A stretch of DNA of 56,533 bases from positions 1-56,533 of the forward strand of contig CACBWE010000004.1 of the NCBI GenBank assembly GCA_902542855.1, in the 5' to 3' direction. The notes under the pieces were generated by a model. The model had not been told where the DNA came from. It ran no database searches and was given only the letters and a program-made list of their open reading frames with translations. This document shows positions 15,770-24,067 of the stretch, piece after piece. The DNA is from an uncultured Pelagibacteraceae bacterium (GTDB taxonomy: Bacteria; Pseudomonadota; Alphaproteobacteria; Pelagibacterales; Pelagibacteraceae). The stretch's first letter is position 1. Each line of letters starts with the position of its first letter. The translations under genes and the position numbers were made by a program.

Positions 15770-16795
15770 TTATGATCTTGTTAATGAAGACTGTAATTCT
15801 TGATTTGAAATGTATCCCTTTACATTTCCACTTTTATCAACCACTTCACAGTTTGAATCAGAACAGACAATTTTTGGTAAAAAATCTTCTATAAATTCAT
15901 CTTCATTTACTTTTATTAAGTTTGATTTATCTATGTCATTAGCTTGATCAGCAGTTTTCATAATAATCTTTGCCTTGATAACTTTTGCTCTGTTCACATC
16001 TTTTACAAAAGCTTTTACATAATCATCAGCAGGGTTCATAATAATTTCCTCTGGGGTTCCAACTTGAACTAATTTTCCAGAATTTAATATCCCGATGTGG
16101 TCTCCCAATCTTAATGACTCATCCAAATCATGTGTAATAAATACAATAGTTTTTTTTAGTTCTGCTTGAAGATCAATCAATTGTTTTTGCATATCACTTC
16201 TAATCAGAGGATCTAGAGCGCTGAAAGCTTCATCCATTAACATTATGTCTGTATCTGTCGCTAATGCTCTTGCTAAACCAACACGTTGCTGCATTCCTCC
16301 TGATAACTGAGCAGGGTATTGATTTTCAAAACCAGTTAGACCAACTGCATCAATTTTTTCCATTGAGATTTTGTTTCTTTCATCCTCAGTTTTTCCTTGC
16401 ATTTCTAGTCCGTAACCAACATTTTGAATTACTGTTTTATGCGGGAATAAACCAAATCTTTGAAACACCATGCTCATTTTATGTCTTCTAAATTCAATAA
16501 GTTTATCTTTATCAAGTGACATTACATTCGTGCCCTCAACTAAAATTTCACCATCAGTTGGATCAATTAGTCTATTTAAATGTCTTATTAGTGTTGATTT
16601 TCCTGATCCTGATAAACCCATACAAACAAAGGTTTCTCCTTCTTCAATTTTAAGAGAAACATTATCTAATCCAACGGTATGACCAGTTTGCTCTAAAATT
16701 TCGTCTTTCGTTGCACCATCTTTTACCATTGGCAGCACAGAAGAAGGGTTGTTTCCAAAAATTTTGTATACGTTGTTGATCTCAATTTTTGACAT
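15770..16795 (-). CDS. proV: Glycine betaine/quaternary-amine ABC transporter ATP-binding protein (ProV/OpuAA-like)
   Basis: A 341-residue ATPase of the quaternary amine uptake family. The ProV-specific N-terminal extension (ILEQTGHTVGLDNVSL, residues 33-48) precedes Walker A GLSGSGKST at 60-68. The signature is LSGGMQQ at 164-170, with the methionine typical of this family, and Walker B is IMLMDEAFSALDP. The C-terminal 70 residues form a single degenerate CBS-like region, whereas E. coli ProV has a tandem pair and is about 400 residues. No ProW permease or ProX binding protein is in the window, so it must pair with products encoded elsewhere or outside the edges. Confidence 0.88.
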   Translation of the reverse strand: MSKIEINNVYKIFGNNPSSVLPMVKDGATKDEILEQTGHTVGLDNVSLKIEEGETFVCMGLSGSGKSTLIRHLNRLIDPTDGEILVEGTNVMSLDKDKLIEFRRHKMSMVFQRFGLFPHKTVIQNVGYGLEMQGKTEDERNKISMEKIDAVGLTGFENQYPAQLSGGMQQRVGLARALATDTDIMLMDEAFSALDPLIRSDMQKQLIDLQAELKKTIVFITHDLDESLRLGDHIGILNSGKLVQVGTPEEIIMNPADDYVKAFVKDVNRAKVIKAKIIMKTADQANDIDKSNLIKVNEDEFIEDFLPKIVCSDSNCEVVDKSGNVKGYISNQELQSSLTRS

Positions 16796-16920
16796 GATGT
16801 AATGTTCTAACAGTTACAATCATCATATGTAAAACAAATATTATACAACTTATAATTGTTTTAAGAAATAACAGTTGTATTTATTTGCTTTTGCTTATTT
16901 TTTAAATAAAAATTTTATAT
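16796..16920. promoter_or_regulatory. Divergent promoter region with an ATACAACT/AGTTGTAT dyad
   Basis: This 125-base region separates the divergent ProV and class II aldolase genes and must hold both promoters. It contains an inverted repeat ATACAACT (16843-16850) and AGTTGTAT (16873-16880) with centres 30 bases apart, about three helical turns. A direct repeat AACAGTT occurs at 16809-16815 and 16870-16876. This arrangement would suit a dimeric or looping regulator that controls both sides. No Shine-Dalgarno is visible before the aldolase ATG. Confidence 0.4.
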
Positions 16921-17652
16921 ATGGCGCAAACAGATAAACATGTGCGACTAGAGTTGTCTGCTCTCTATAGAATTTTGCATATGTACGGCATGACAGACCT
17001 TGCTAATCAATGTGCCGGGGCAAGATCTGCTGAAGATAAGAATTGTTCTTTCGTTCATCCATATGGAATGTTTTATGAAGAAATTACTGCTTCATCTTTA
17101 GTTAAAATTGATCAAAACGGAAAAAAATTAGACTCAGATGGACCTTGGTTAAACGATGGATGTATTAATCTTGCTCAATGGATTTTTAATAAAAGAGACG
17201 ATGTAAATTTTTATGTTCATGGACATGCCAACGATGTGATGGCAGTTGGTGGCACTAAAGAGGGTTTAATGTATCTCTCGCAGGCTGCAGTTTATTTAAA
17301 TCATCTTGTTGGATATATTGATTATGAATTTGTTGAGGACAAAGAATTTGGAAGCAAGTTTGAAAACCTAATTAGCAAACACGATATTTTGATTACTAGA
17401 AATCATGGATATTATACAGTAGGAAAAACTGCTGCAGAAGCATTTTTCAGAGCTTATTATCTAGAGCAAGCATGTTCAGTTCAGGTAAAAAACCTTGCAA
17501 TGGGGTTAAACAAACATGAAATAGATAAACAGAAAGCTGCGTATTTTTGGGAAAACATGAGTGACTCTGATGATTATAATTATGATGGAAAAACGGAGTG
17601 GGCTGCTTTATTAAGAAAACTAGAGAGAGAACATTCAAATTATAAAAATTAA
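16921..17652 (+). CDS. Class II aldolase/adducin-family protein
   Basis: A 243-residue protein of the class II aldolase/adducin fold. Likely zinc ligands are the two histidines of YVHGHANDVMAV (near residues 99-101) and H160 in the segment ITRNHGYYTVGKTAAEAF, matching the family's H-x-H and RNHG patterns. Family enzymes cleave or epimerise hydroxy-sugar phosphates and similar compounds; some members are not aldolases. Its stop codon shares a base with the start of the dioxygenase gene (TAATG), so both are made together. A substrate carrying a quaternary amine is suggested by the neighbours, not by the sequence. Confidence 0.82.
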   Translation: MAQTDKHVRLELSALYRILHMYGMTDLANQCAGARSAEDKNCSFVHPYGMFYEEITASSLVKIDQNGKKLDSDGPWLNDGCINLAQWIFNKRDDVNFYVHGHANDVMAVGGTKEGLMYLSQAAVYLNHLVGYIDYEFVEDKEFGSKFENLISKHDILITRNHGYYTVGKTAAEAFFRAYYLEQACSVQVKNLAMGLNKHEIDKQKAAYFWENMSDSDDYNYDGKTEWAALLRKLEREHSNYKN

Positions 17653-18803
17653 TGGAGCAAAATTTTACAATAACAAATATAACTAAAAATTCTACAAATT
17701 TAGAAGTTGACTGGAGCGATGGAAAAAAAAGTAAATTTAATTATTTGTGGCTAAGAGACAATTGTCCAACTGCACATGACAAAGACTCACGTCATAGAAT
17801 GTTTAATATTTTAAAAGTATCAAACAAAATTAATCCAAAAAAATTTGCAGTAAATAATGAAGGCAAGCTTGAAATTGAATGGAGCGAAGGTGACCATATA
17901 AGTTATTATGACCAAAATTGGTTAAGAGAAAACTGCTATACTATAAAAAATAATTTAGAATATAAATCTCCATATCAACTTTGGGACAACTCTTTACAAA
18001 ATGACCTGAAGTCAATTGAGATTGAACATGATGAAATTATAAGTTCATATAAGGGACTTGTCAGATGGTTAGAGCTCTTACACCACACTGGAATTGCTAT
18101 AGTAAAAAATGCTCCAACTGAAAATAATTCTGGCTTTAAAATTTTAAACAGAATTAGCCATACTAGAGAAACTTTTTTTAAAACACCTTTTGAAGTAATT
18201 AATATTCCTAAACCAAATAATTCTGCTTACACAGCGCATGCTTTAAGAAATCATATGGATTTACCATGGTTTGAAACACCACCGGGATATCAATTTCTTC
18301 ATTGTTTAGTAAATTCTGTAACTGGAGGAGACTCATCCGCCGTAGATGGCTTTGCAGTTGCAGATTATTTAAGAAAAAATGAGAAAGAAATATTTGATAC
18401 GCTAGTAAACGTTCATTTAAAATTTAGAGACATGGATTATACTCAAGAGTCTGTTAGAAGTTATTACGCACCCGCGATATCTCTAACAAAAGATAATGAT
18501 TATCATGATATTCGGTTTAGCGTAGCAACTATGGATGCTTTAGACTGTCATCCTGATTTGATGGATAAAGTTTACAAAGCTCATCATCGATTTGGAAATT
18601 TACTCCATGACGATCAATTCCAGATTAAATTTAGATTAGGACCAGGTGATATTTTTTCTTTTAACAATAGACGATTATTACACGGCAGAACTGAATATGA
18701 TCCAAACTCAGGACATAGACATTTACAAGGTTATTATATGGATCGAGATGAAATTATTGGGAGACTAAGATATTTAAAAAATTCTGTTAACTCCAACCAG
18801 TAA
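17652..18803 (+). CDS. Gamma-butyrobetaine/trimethyllysine hydroxylase-like dioxygenase
   Basis: A 383-residue protein with the two-domain layout of gamma-butyrobetaine hydroxylase (BBOX) and trimethyllysine hydroxylase. The N-terminal DUF971-like domain contains LWLRDNCPTAHDKDSRHR (residues 32-49). The C-terminal TauD-type domain has the iron ligands H201 and D203 (RNHMDLPW), H344 (RRLLHGRTEY) and the 2-oxoglutarate arginine R356 (GHRHLQGYY). All key residues are intact. BBOX hydroxylates gamma-butyrobetaine to carnitine using Fe(II), O2 and 2-oxoglutarate. In the N-terminal domain H48 and C38 are present but a full zinc site is not obvious. The 3' end overlaps the convergent aldehyde dehydrogenase by 17 bases. 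Confidence 0.82.
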   Translation: MEQNFTITNITKNSTNLEVDWSDGKKSKFNYLWLRDNCPTAHDKDSRHRMFNILKVSNKINPKKFAVNNEGKLEIEWSEGDHISYYDQNWLRENCYTIKNNLEYKSPYQLWDNSLQNDLKSIEIEHDEIISSYKGLVRWLELLHHTGIAIVKNAPTENNSGFKILNRISHTRETFFKTPFEVINIPKPNNSAYTAHALRNHMDLPWFETPPGYQFLHCLVNSVTGGDSSAVDGFAVADYLRKNEKEIFDTLVNVHLKFRDMDYTQESVRSYYAPAISLTKDNDYHDIRFSVATMDALDCHPDLMDKVYKAHHRFGNLLHDDQFQIKFRLGPGDIFSFNNRRLLHGRTEYDPNSGHRHLQGYYMDRDEIIGRLRYLKNSVNSNQ

Positions 18804-20217
18804 CATTCTTTACTTCAAGATATTCCTCAAGGCCCCAAACACCTCCTTCTCTCCCATTACCTGATTGTCTGTAACCACCAAATGGAGTTCCGGCATCTGC
18901 TCCATTTCCATTTATGTAAACACATCCAGATCTTAATTTTTTAGCAACTCTGTGTGCTTTCTCTCTATCTTCAGTTTGCAAATAATTTCCGAGACCATAA
19001 GAAGTATCATTTACAATATTGACTGCCTCATCTTCAGTCCCAAATGGAATTATAGATAATACAGGTCCAAAAATTTCTTCTTTAGCAATTCTCATTTCAT
19101 TAGTTACATCTGTAAATATAGTTGGTTTGATGAAGTACCCTTTGTTCAAACCGTTTGGTAACTCAGGTCCACCTGCTGCAAGAGTTGCGCCTTCAGAAAT
19201 TCCACTTTCAATAAGATTTATAATTTTATCATATTGAATTTTAGAAATTACTGGTCCTATATGATCTCCCTTTTTTGAAGCTTGATCTACTTTAATTTTG
19301 TTTGCTTCATCAACAGCTTCTTTAACAGCTCTTTTGTAAATTGATTTTTCAACAAGCATCCTTGTTGGTGCATCACAAGATTGACCAGAATTGCTCATTA
19401 CATTTCGAATGCCATCTCTTACAGCATCTTTATAACTATCAGCAAAAACAATATTTCCACCTTTTCCACCTAATTCAAGACAAACTCTTTTAATTGTTTC
19501 AGCAGCATTTTTTGAAATTAATCTTCCTGCTCTTGTTGAACCTGTGAAAGAAACCATATCAATATCAGGGTGGCTTGAAATGTGGGTTCCCACTCCTGCA
19601 CCGTCTCCATTTACCAAATTAAATACACCTTTTGGAAAACCTACTTCATCAATCATTTCTGCAAATAGCATTCCAGAAATAGGAGCAATTTCTGATGGTT
19701 TTAAAATCATTGTACATCCAGTTGCGAATGCAGGAACGACTTTTAAAGCAATTTGATTAATTGGCCAATTCCACGGTGTGATTAATCCACAAACTCCAAT
19801 TGGCTCATAATAGATATGATTATTTGATTTATTATCAAAGTGTTCATCAAATTTAAAATTTTTTAATCTTAAAATAAAATCATCTAAATGATCTTTACCT
19901 GAAGCTGTTTGAACATCTGTTGCCCAATCCATTGGTGCACCCATTTCAAGAGAAATAGCCTCAGCCATTTCATTAAATCTTTTTTTATAAACTGATGATA
20001 ATTTTTCAAGTAAACTGAGCCTTTCTTTCTTGCTAGTTTCTTTCCAAGTATTAAAGGCTTTTTTTGCTGATTTGACAGCTAAATCTGTATCCTCTTTTGA
20101 ACCTAAAGAAATAACAGCAAACGGATCTTCATTGCATGGATTAATGACTTCAAAATCATTTTTTTTAATTGGATCAACCCACTGACCATTTATGTAAAAT
20201 TTTCTTTTATCTAACAT
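18787..20217 (-). CDS. Aldehyde dehydrogenase (paralogue of the one at 33249)
   Basis: A 476-residue aldehyde dehydrogenase with a complete active site: N150 (TPWNWPI), K173 (LKPSE), E248 (LELGGKGG) and C281 (SGQSCDAPTR). It shares length and long identical blocks with the gene at 33249 (FYINGxW near the start, LEMGAP at 90-95, TPWNWP, SGQSC-AP-TRMLVE), so the two are recent paralogues. Substrates of this subgroup include amino- and betaine-type aldehydes. It is first on the minus strand relative to nothing upstream but the dehydrogenase gene 20 bases away, and its tail overlaps the dioxygenase gene tail-to-tail. Confidence 0.92.
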   Translation of the reverse strand: MLDKRKFYINGQWVDPIKKNDFEVINPCNEDPFAVISLGSKEDTDLAVKSAKKAFNTWKETSKKERLSLLEKLSSVYKKRFNEMAEAISLEMGAPMDWATDVQTASGKDHLDDFILRLKNFKFDEHFDNKSNNHIYYEPIGVCGLITPWNWPINQIALKVVPAFATGCTMILKPSEIAPISGMLFAEMIDEVGFPKGVFNLVNGDGAGVGTHISSHPDIDMVSFTGSTRAGRLISKNAAETIKRVCLELGGKGGNIVFADSYKDAVRDGIRNVMSNSGQSCDAPTRMLVEKSIYKRAVKEAVDEANKIKVDQASKKGDHIGPVISKIQYDKIINLIESGISEGATLAAGGPELPNGLNKGYFIKPTIFTDVTNEMRIAKEEIFGPVLSIIPFGTEDEAVNIVNDTSYGLGNYLQTEDREKAHRVAKKLRSGCVYINGNGADAGTPFGGYRQSGNGREGGVWGLEEYLEVKNVTGWS

Positions 20218-20237
20218 TTTTTATCTTAACACATTAA

Positions 20238-21179
20238 TTAAATTTCATATCCTTTTTCCTCAGGTTCGCTATCAACCAACTCATCAGGAAAACCATTAGC
20301 TCTAAAATTAATATTATTTAAATCCTCCATCCTTTTCACAATCATTGATGACCAAGCTCTAGAACCATATTTTTTTTGACCATCTTTGAAAATTTCAACT
20401 ATTTGAGGAGAAATTTCTAAAGGAGCATTTATTTTTTTTGCAAGATTATCAAATAGACTTGTGTCTTTTAAAACCAAATCCATTGTAAAGTTTATATTAT
20501 AAGATCCATTTAATATAACCTGACTTTCAGTTTCATGTACAAATGAATTACCAGAGGAAATAGCAATCCCTTTATAAGTTTTTGCTAAATCTAAATTAGA
20601 TTTTTTTGCTACAGTCCAAGCCTCACCTAATGCAACTAAATGCGCAGATGCTAGATAATTTGTAATTACTTTTAATACACTTGCTGTACCAAGCTCACCA
20701 GTGTGCAATATTTTTCTCCCCATAACAGTTAATACAGGTAAAATTTTTTCAAATGCTTTTCTTTCTCCACCCACGAATATAGAAATATTACCAGTTGCTG
20801 CTCTATGACATCCGCCACTAACAGGTCCATCCATAGGTATAGATTTTTTTTCTATCACTTTTTTTCCAATTCTTTTTACCTCATTTTCGTCTGTGGTACT
20901 CATTTCTAACCAAATTTTATTGTCTGACAGTCCATTTATAATTCCGTCATCAGCCTCCATCACTTCAGCGGATACTTCAGGGGAAGGAAGAGATGTAATT
21001 ATTAAATCAGTTTTTTCTGCTAATTCTTTTGGTGATTTTGCTACCTTAGCACCTAAGTCTTTTAGAGGATTTGTTAAATTTTCATCTATATCTCTTACTG
21101 TAAGATCAAAGTTATTTCTTAATAAACTTCCAGCAAGTTTTCCTCCAACATTACCTAAACCAATAAATCCAATTTTCAT
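20238..21179 (-). CDS. NAD(P)-dependent beta-hydroxyacid dehydrogenase (3-hydroxyisobutyrate dehydrogenase family)
   Basis: A 313-residue enzyme with the Rossmann motif GLGNVGGKLAG at residues 7-17, the substrate-binding motif DGPVSGGCHRAATG at 117-130 (family consensus DAPVSGG) and the catalytic lysine K170 in KVITNYL. The family oxidises 3-hydroxyacids such as 3-hydroxyisobutyrate, tartronate semialdehyde or gamma-hydroxybutyrate in the cytoplasm. It overlaps the EamA transporter gene upstream by 4 bases (ATGA) and precedes the aldehyde dehydrogenase by 20 bases, so the order transporter, dehydrogenase, aldehyde dehydrogenase is one operon. This is the classic alcohol-to-aldehyde-to-acid pairing. 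Confidence 0.88.
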   Translation of the reverse strand: MKIGFIGLGNVGGKLAGSLLRNNFDLTVRDIDENLTNPLKDLGAKVAKSPKELAEKTDLIITSLPSPEVSAEVMEADDGIINGLSDNKIWLEMSTTDENEVKRIGKKVIEKKSIPMDGPVSGGCHRAATGNISIFVGGERKAFEKILPVLTVMGRKILHTGELGTASVLKVITNYLASAHLVALGEAWTVAKKSNLDLAKTYKGIAISSGNSFVHETESQVILNGSYNINFTMDLVLKDTSLFDNLAKKINAPLEISPQIVEIFKDGQKKYGSRAWSSMIVKRMEDLNNINFRANGFPDELVDSEPEEKGYEI

Positions 21180-22048
21180 TTTATTTCCTCTTCCTTTTTG
21201 TTTTTTGTAAATACAATTAAAATCACACCAACTATGATTATTGTACCACCTATAAATAATTCTGAAGTTGGCTTTTCACCTAAAAGAAATATTGCTGCCA
21301 ATAAACCGGTTGGTGGAATCCCCATAGTTACAATAGGTAGAACTTTATAAAGTGGGTTATTTTTTAAAACATAATAGAAACAACCGTATGTAATTGGTTG
21401 CATGATGAAACCAATATAAATAGCAATAATCCAATGATCAAATTTTGCATTCGTTAGATAATTAATTGTATTTCCATCAATTATCGCAGATGACATTACT
21501 AATATTGGTCCAGAGAATAATGCTAACCAAGCAACTAACGCTAGAGGATTTATTTCTTTACTTAAAGGTTTAACCATAACTTGTCCAAGAGCCCATACAG
21601 CAGATCCTAAAATCGTAAGTCCAATTCCAATAAATTTTCCATCCAAGTTAGGAGATCCAGTTAAAATATAAACACCAACAAATGCGATAGCTATACCAAT
21701 CAAAGCTCTGATCGTTGGTTTTTCTTTAAGCATGAAGTAAGCAAAAATAACTCCAAACGGAACTTCCATCTGAACCAAAAGAACTGCTGAAGATGCATCA
21801 ATTAAATCTAAACCTGTATATGTAATGCTATATTGTAAAGTATTAGCCACTAATGATGCAGCAAAAATTCTTTTTAAATATCCTTTTGGAATTGGAAACC
21901 ACCAAATTAACAATGAAGCAGCAAATGTAAATCTGATACCCATTAAAAGAATAGGAGGAAAAGACTCAAAAGCTGGTTTAGCTATAACAAAACCAAAGCC
22001 TAAAAAAATAGGCACCAAGGATGCTACGAAAGTATCTTTTATATTCAT
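21176..22048 (-). CDS. EamA/DMT-family transporter (second of two)
   Basis: A 290-residue membrane protein with ten hydrophobic segments in two EamA repeats. The first contains ASSAVLLVQMEVPFGVIFAYFMLKEKPT (residues 85-112), the second a VLPIVTMGIPPTGLLAAIFLLGEKPT counterpart. It ends in a basic/acidic tail (KNKKEEEIK). It heads the operon with the hydroxyacid and aldehyde dehydrogenases. It is diverged from the EamA protein at 14313 and likely has a different cargo, which cannot be named from sequence. Confidence 0.82.
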   Translation of the reverse strand: MNIKDTFVASLVPIFLGFGFVIAKPAFESFPPILLMGIRFTFAASLLIWWFPIPKGYLKRIFAASLVANTLQYSITYTGLDLIDASSAVLLVQMEVPFGVIFAYFMLKEKPTIRALIGIAIAFVGVYILTGSPNLDGKFIGIGLTILGSAVWALGQVMVKPLSKEINPLALVAWLALFSGPILVMSSAIIDGNTINYLTNAKFDHWIIAIYIGFIMQPITYGCFYYVLKNNPLYKVLPIVTMGIPPTGLLAAIFLLGEKPTSELFIGGTIIIVGVILIVFTKNKKEEEIK

Positions 22049-22106
22049 ACCTATTTTTTATATTAATGATTATTAAAGAACTTCTGATATATTCACCTTT
22101 TAAAAT

Positions 22107-22853
22107 ATGAATTCAACAAAAATAGATCCTAAATACATTACTAAATCTAATCCAAGAATTGGTCTTATTGCGCTTGCAAGTGATTTTATGATTGAAAGAG
22201 ATTTTATAAACGTCATTAAGGATAGAGAAGTCGATTTCTTTGTAAATCGTATTGAATGCTATAACCCTCTAACAAAAGAAAATTTGATAAAAATGTCAAA
22301 TAAAGTAACTGAGGTAACAAAAGATATATTACCCGATCAGGATATCGATTGTGTTGTTTATGGTTGTACATCTGGAACAATAGCTGCAGGTTATGAATCT
22401 ATTGAAAAAAAAGTAAAAGCTGCAAAACCTATGGCAGAGGTGACAACTCCAAGTACCGCTGTAATCAAAGCTTTAAAGAAATTAAATATAAATAAAATAT
22501 GTCTATTTACACCATATAGTAAAAAACTTAACGATGAAGTTTTAAAATATTTTAAAGAAGAAGGATTTGAAGTTACGTCAAATTCTTACTTTGATATAGA
22601 AGCTGATTATGATATCGGAAAAGTTGATCAAAATTATTTGTATAATGTTCTATCTGAAATAGATTTGAATGGGGCAGAGGCACTCTTTGTTTCTTGTACC
22701 GCTTTACCAGTATTGCCAATAATTGATAAATTAGAGAAAAAATTAAATACTACAGTTTTATCTAGCAATCAGGCTTTGATTTGGGATACCCTTGTTAAAA
22801 TAAATAAAAATAATTCTGTCGAAGGGTTTGGTAAATTATTTAAAGAAAATTAA
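22107..22853 (+). CDS. eutA: Asp/Glu racemase-superfamily protein, EutA/maleate-isomerase-like
   Basis: A 248-residue protein with two conserved cysteines at matching positions of a two-lobed fold: C87 in VVYGCTSGT and C197 in FVSCTALPV. This pattern is typical of maleate isomerase, arylmalonate decarboxylase and EutA. The N-terminal segment PRIGLIALASDFMIERDF fits the GLIVPSSN region of the family. EutA is encoded in many ectoine-degradation operons beside EutD/DoeA, which is exactly the next gene here (TAATG overlap at 22853). The biochemical role of EutA is not settled. Outside that context maleate isomerase would be the alternative. Confidence 0.7.
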   Translation: MNSTKIDPKYITKSNPRIGLIALASDFMIERDFINVIKDREVDFFVNRIECYNPLTKENLIKMSNKVTEVTKDILPDQDIDCVVYGCTSGTIAAGYESIEKKVKAAKPMAEVTTPSTAVIKALKKLNINKICLFTPYSKKLNDEVLKYFKEEGFEVTSNSYFDIEADYDIGKVDQNYLYNVLSEIDLNGAEALFVSCTALPVLPIIDKLEKKLNTTVLSSNQALIWDTLVKINKNNSVEGFGKLFKEN

Positions 22854-24022
22854 TGCTTTTCACAAAAGAAGAATACAAGCAAAGATTAATAAAAGTTAAA
22901 AAAATGATGCAAGAAAAAGGCATCGAACTTTTAATCTCACATGATACTAACAATATGAATTACCTAACAGGTTATGATGCTTGGTCTTTTTATTATGCAC
23001 AATGTGCAATTGTTCACATAGATGAAGATGAGCCTTTATGTTTTGTAAGGGCGCAAGATGCAGGTGGTGCATATATAAAAACTTATTTAAAGGATGAGAA
23101 TATTTTAGTTTATGACGAAAATTATATTCACACATGGCCAAAACATCCTTATGACAACCTAGTAAAAATTATAAAAGAAAGAAAATGGGACAACTCATGC
23201 ATTGGCCTAGAAATGGATGCACATTACTTCACTGCGTTTTGTTATGAAAAAATTAAGCAAGGGTTGCCTAACGCAAAAATTAAAGATAGCGATCGTCTAG
23301 TTAATTGGGCAAGGTTAGTAAAATCACATGCCGAAATAGGTTTCATGAAAGCTGCTGCAAAAATTTCTGAAAAAGGAATGAAAACTGCAATGGAGGTTAT
23401 TAAACCAGGTGTCAGACAGTGTGATGCAGTTGGTGAAATTCAAAAAACTTTATTTTATGGAACAGAGGAATTTGGAGGTGAATATTCTAGTATTGCAACT
23501 TTACTTCCAACAGGAAAAGGCACTTCAGCTTCACATTTAACAGCAACACAAGATAAATTTGTAGAAGGTGAGGCTACAATTATTGAACTATCTGGTGTTT
23601 ATAAGAGATATCATGCTCCAATGGCGAGAACAGTTTTGTTAGGAAAGCCTAATCAATTAAAGATTGATACAATGAATAAAACAATCGAGGCTTTAAATGC
23701 AGGCATAAGTCAAATTAAACCAGGGAATACAGCAGATGATGTTGCTCAAGCTTTTTGGAAAATATTAGATAAATACGGAATAGAAAAAAAATCTAGAACA
23801 GGTTATTCGATTGGAATTGGTTATCCTCCTGATTGGGGCGAACATACACTTAATATTTATAAGGGAGACATGACAATACTTGAGCCCAATGTTTGTTTTC
23901 ATATGATAGCAGTGATGCAGTTTGGTGATTGGGGTGTTGAAGCATCTGAAGCTATAAGAGTTACCGAGAATGGATCAGAATTGTTCTGTAATTTTCCAAA
24001 AGAGCTTCATATTAAGAGTTAA
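22853..24022 (+). CDS. doeA: M24-family (creatinase/DoeA-like) hydrolase, probable ectoine hydrolase
   Basis: A 389-residue pita-bread-fold protein: a creatinase N-terminal domain (1-155) and an M24 domain (160-385). In the metallopeptidase core the first metal aspartate is replaced (IIELSGVYKRY, residues 243-253) and the second is proline (YHAPMART, 253-260), so the dimetal site is missing, as in creatinase and ectoine hydrolase. H228 (SASHLT) fits the creatinase catalytic histidine. The blocks GYDAWSFY, FGGEYSSIATLLPTGKGTSA and GYPPDWGEH resemble DoeA/EutD as I remember it. DoeA opens the ectoine ring to N-acetyl-diaminobutyrate. Coupling to an EutA-like gene strengthens this; no DoeB-like deacetylase is adjacent. 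Confidence 0.72.
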   Translation: MLFTKEEYKQRLIKVKKMMQEKGIELLISHDTNNMNYLTGYDAWSFYYAQCAIVHIDEDEPLCFVRAQDAGGAYIKTYLKDENILVYDENYIHTWPKHPYDNLVKIIKERKWDNSCIGLEMDAHYFTAFCYEKIKQGLPNAKIKDSDRLVNWARLVKSHAEIGFMKAAAKISEKGMKTAMEVIKPGVRQCDAVGEIQKTLFYGTEEFGGEYSSIATLLPTGKGTSASHLTATQDKFVEGEATIIELSGVYKRYHAPMARTVLLGKPNQLKIDTMNKTIEALNAGISQIKPGNTADDVAQAFWKILDKYGIEKKSRTGYSIGIGYPPDWGEHTLNIYKGDMTILEPNVCFHMIAVMQFGDWGVEASEAIRVTENGSELFCNFPKELHIKS

Positions 24023-24067
24023 TTAGCTATTGAAATCTATTTATACAAATGTTTTATATGCACTTTT

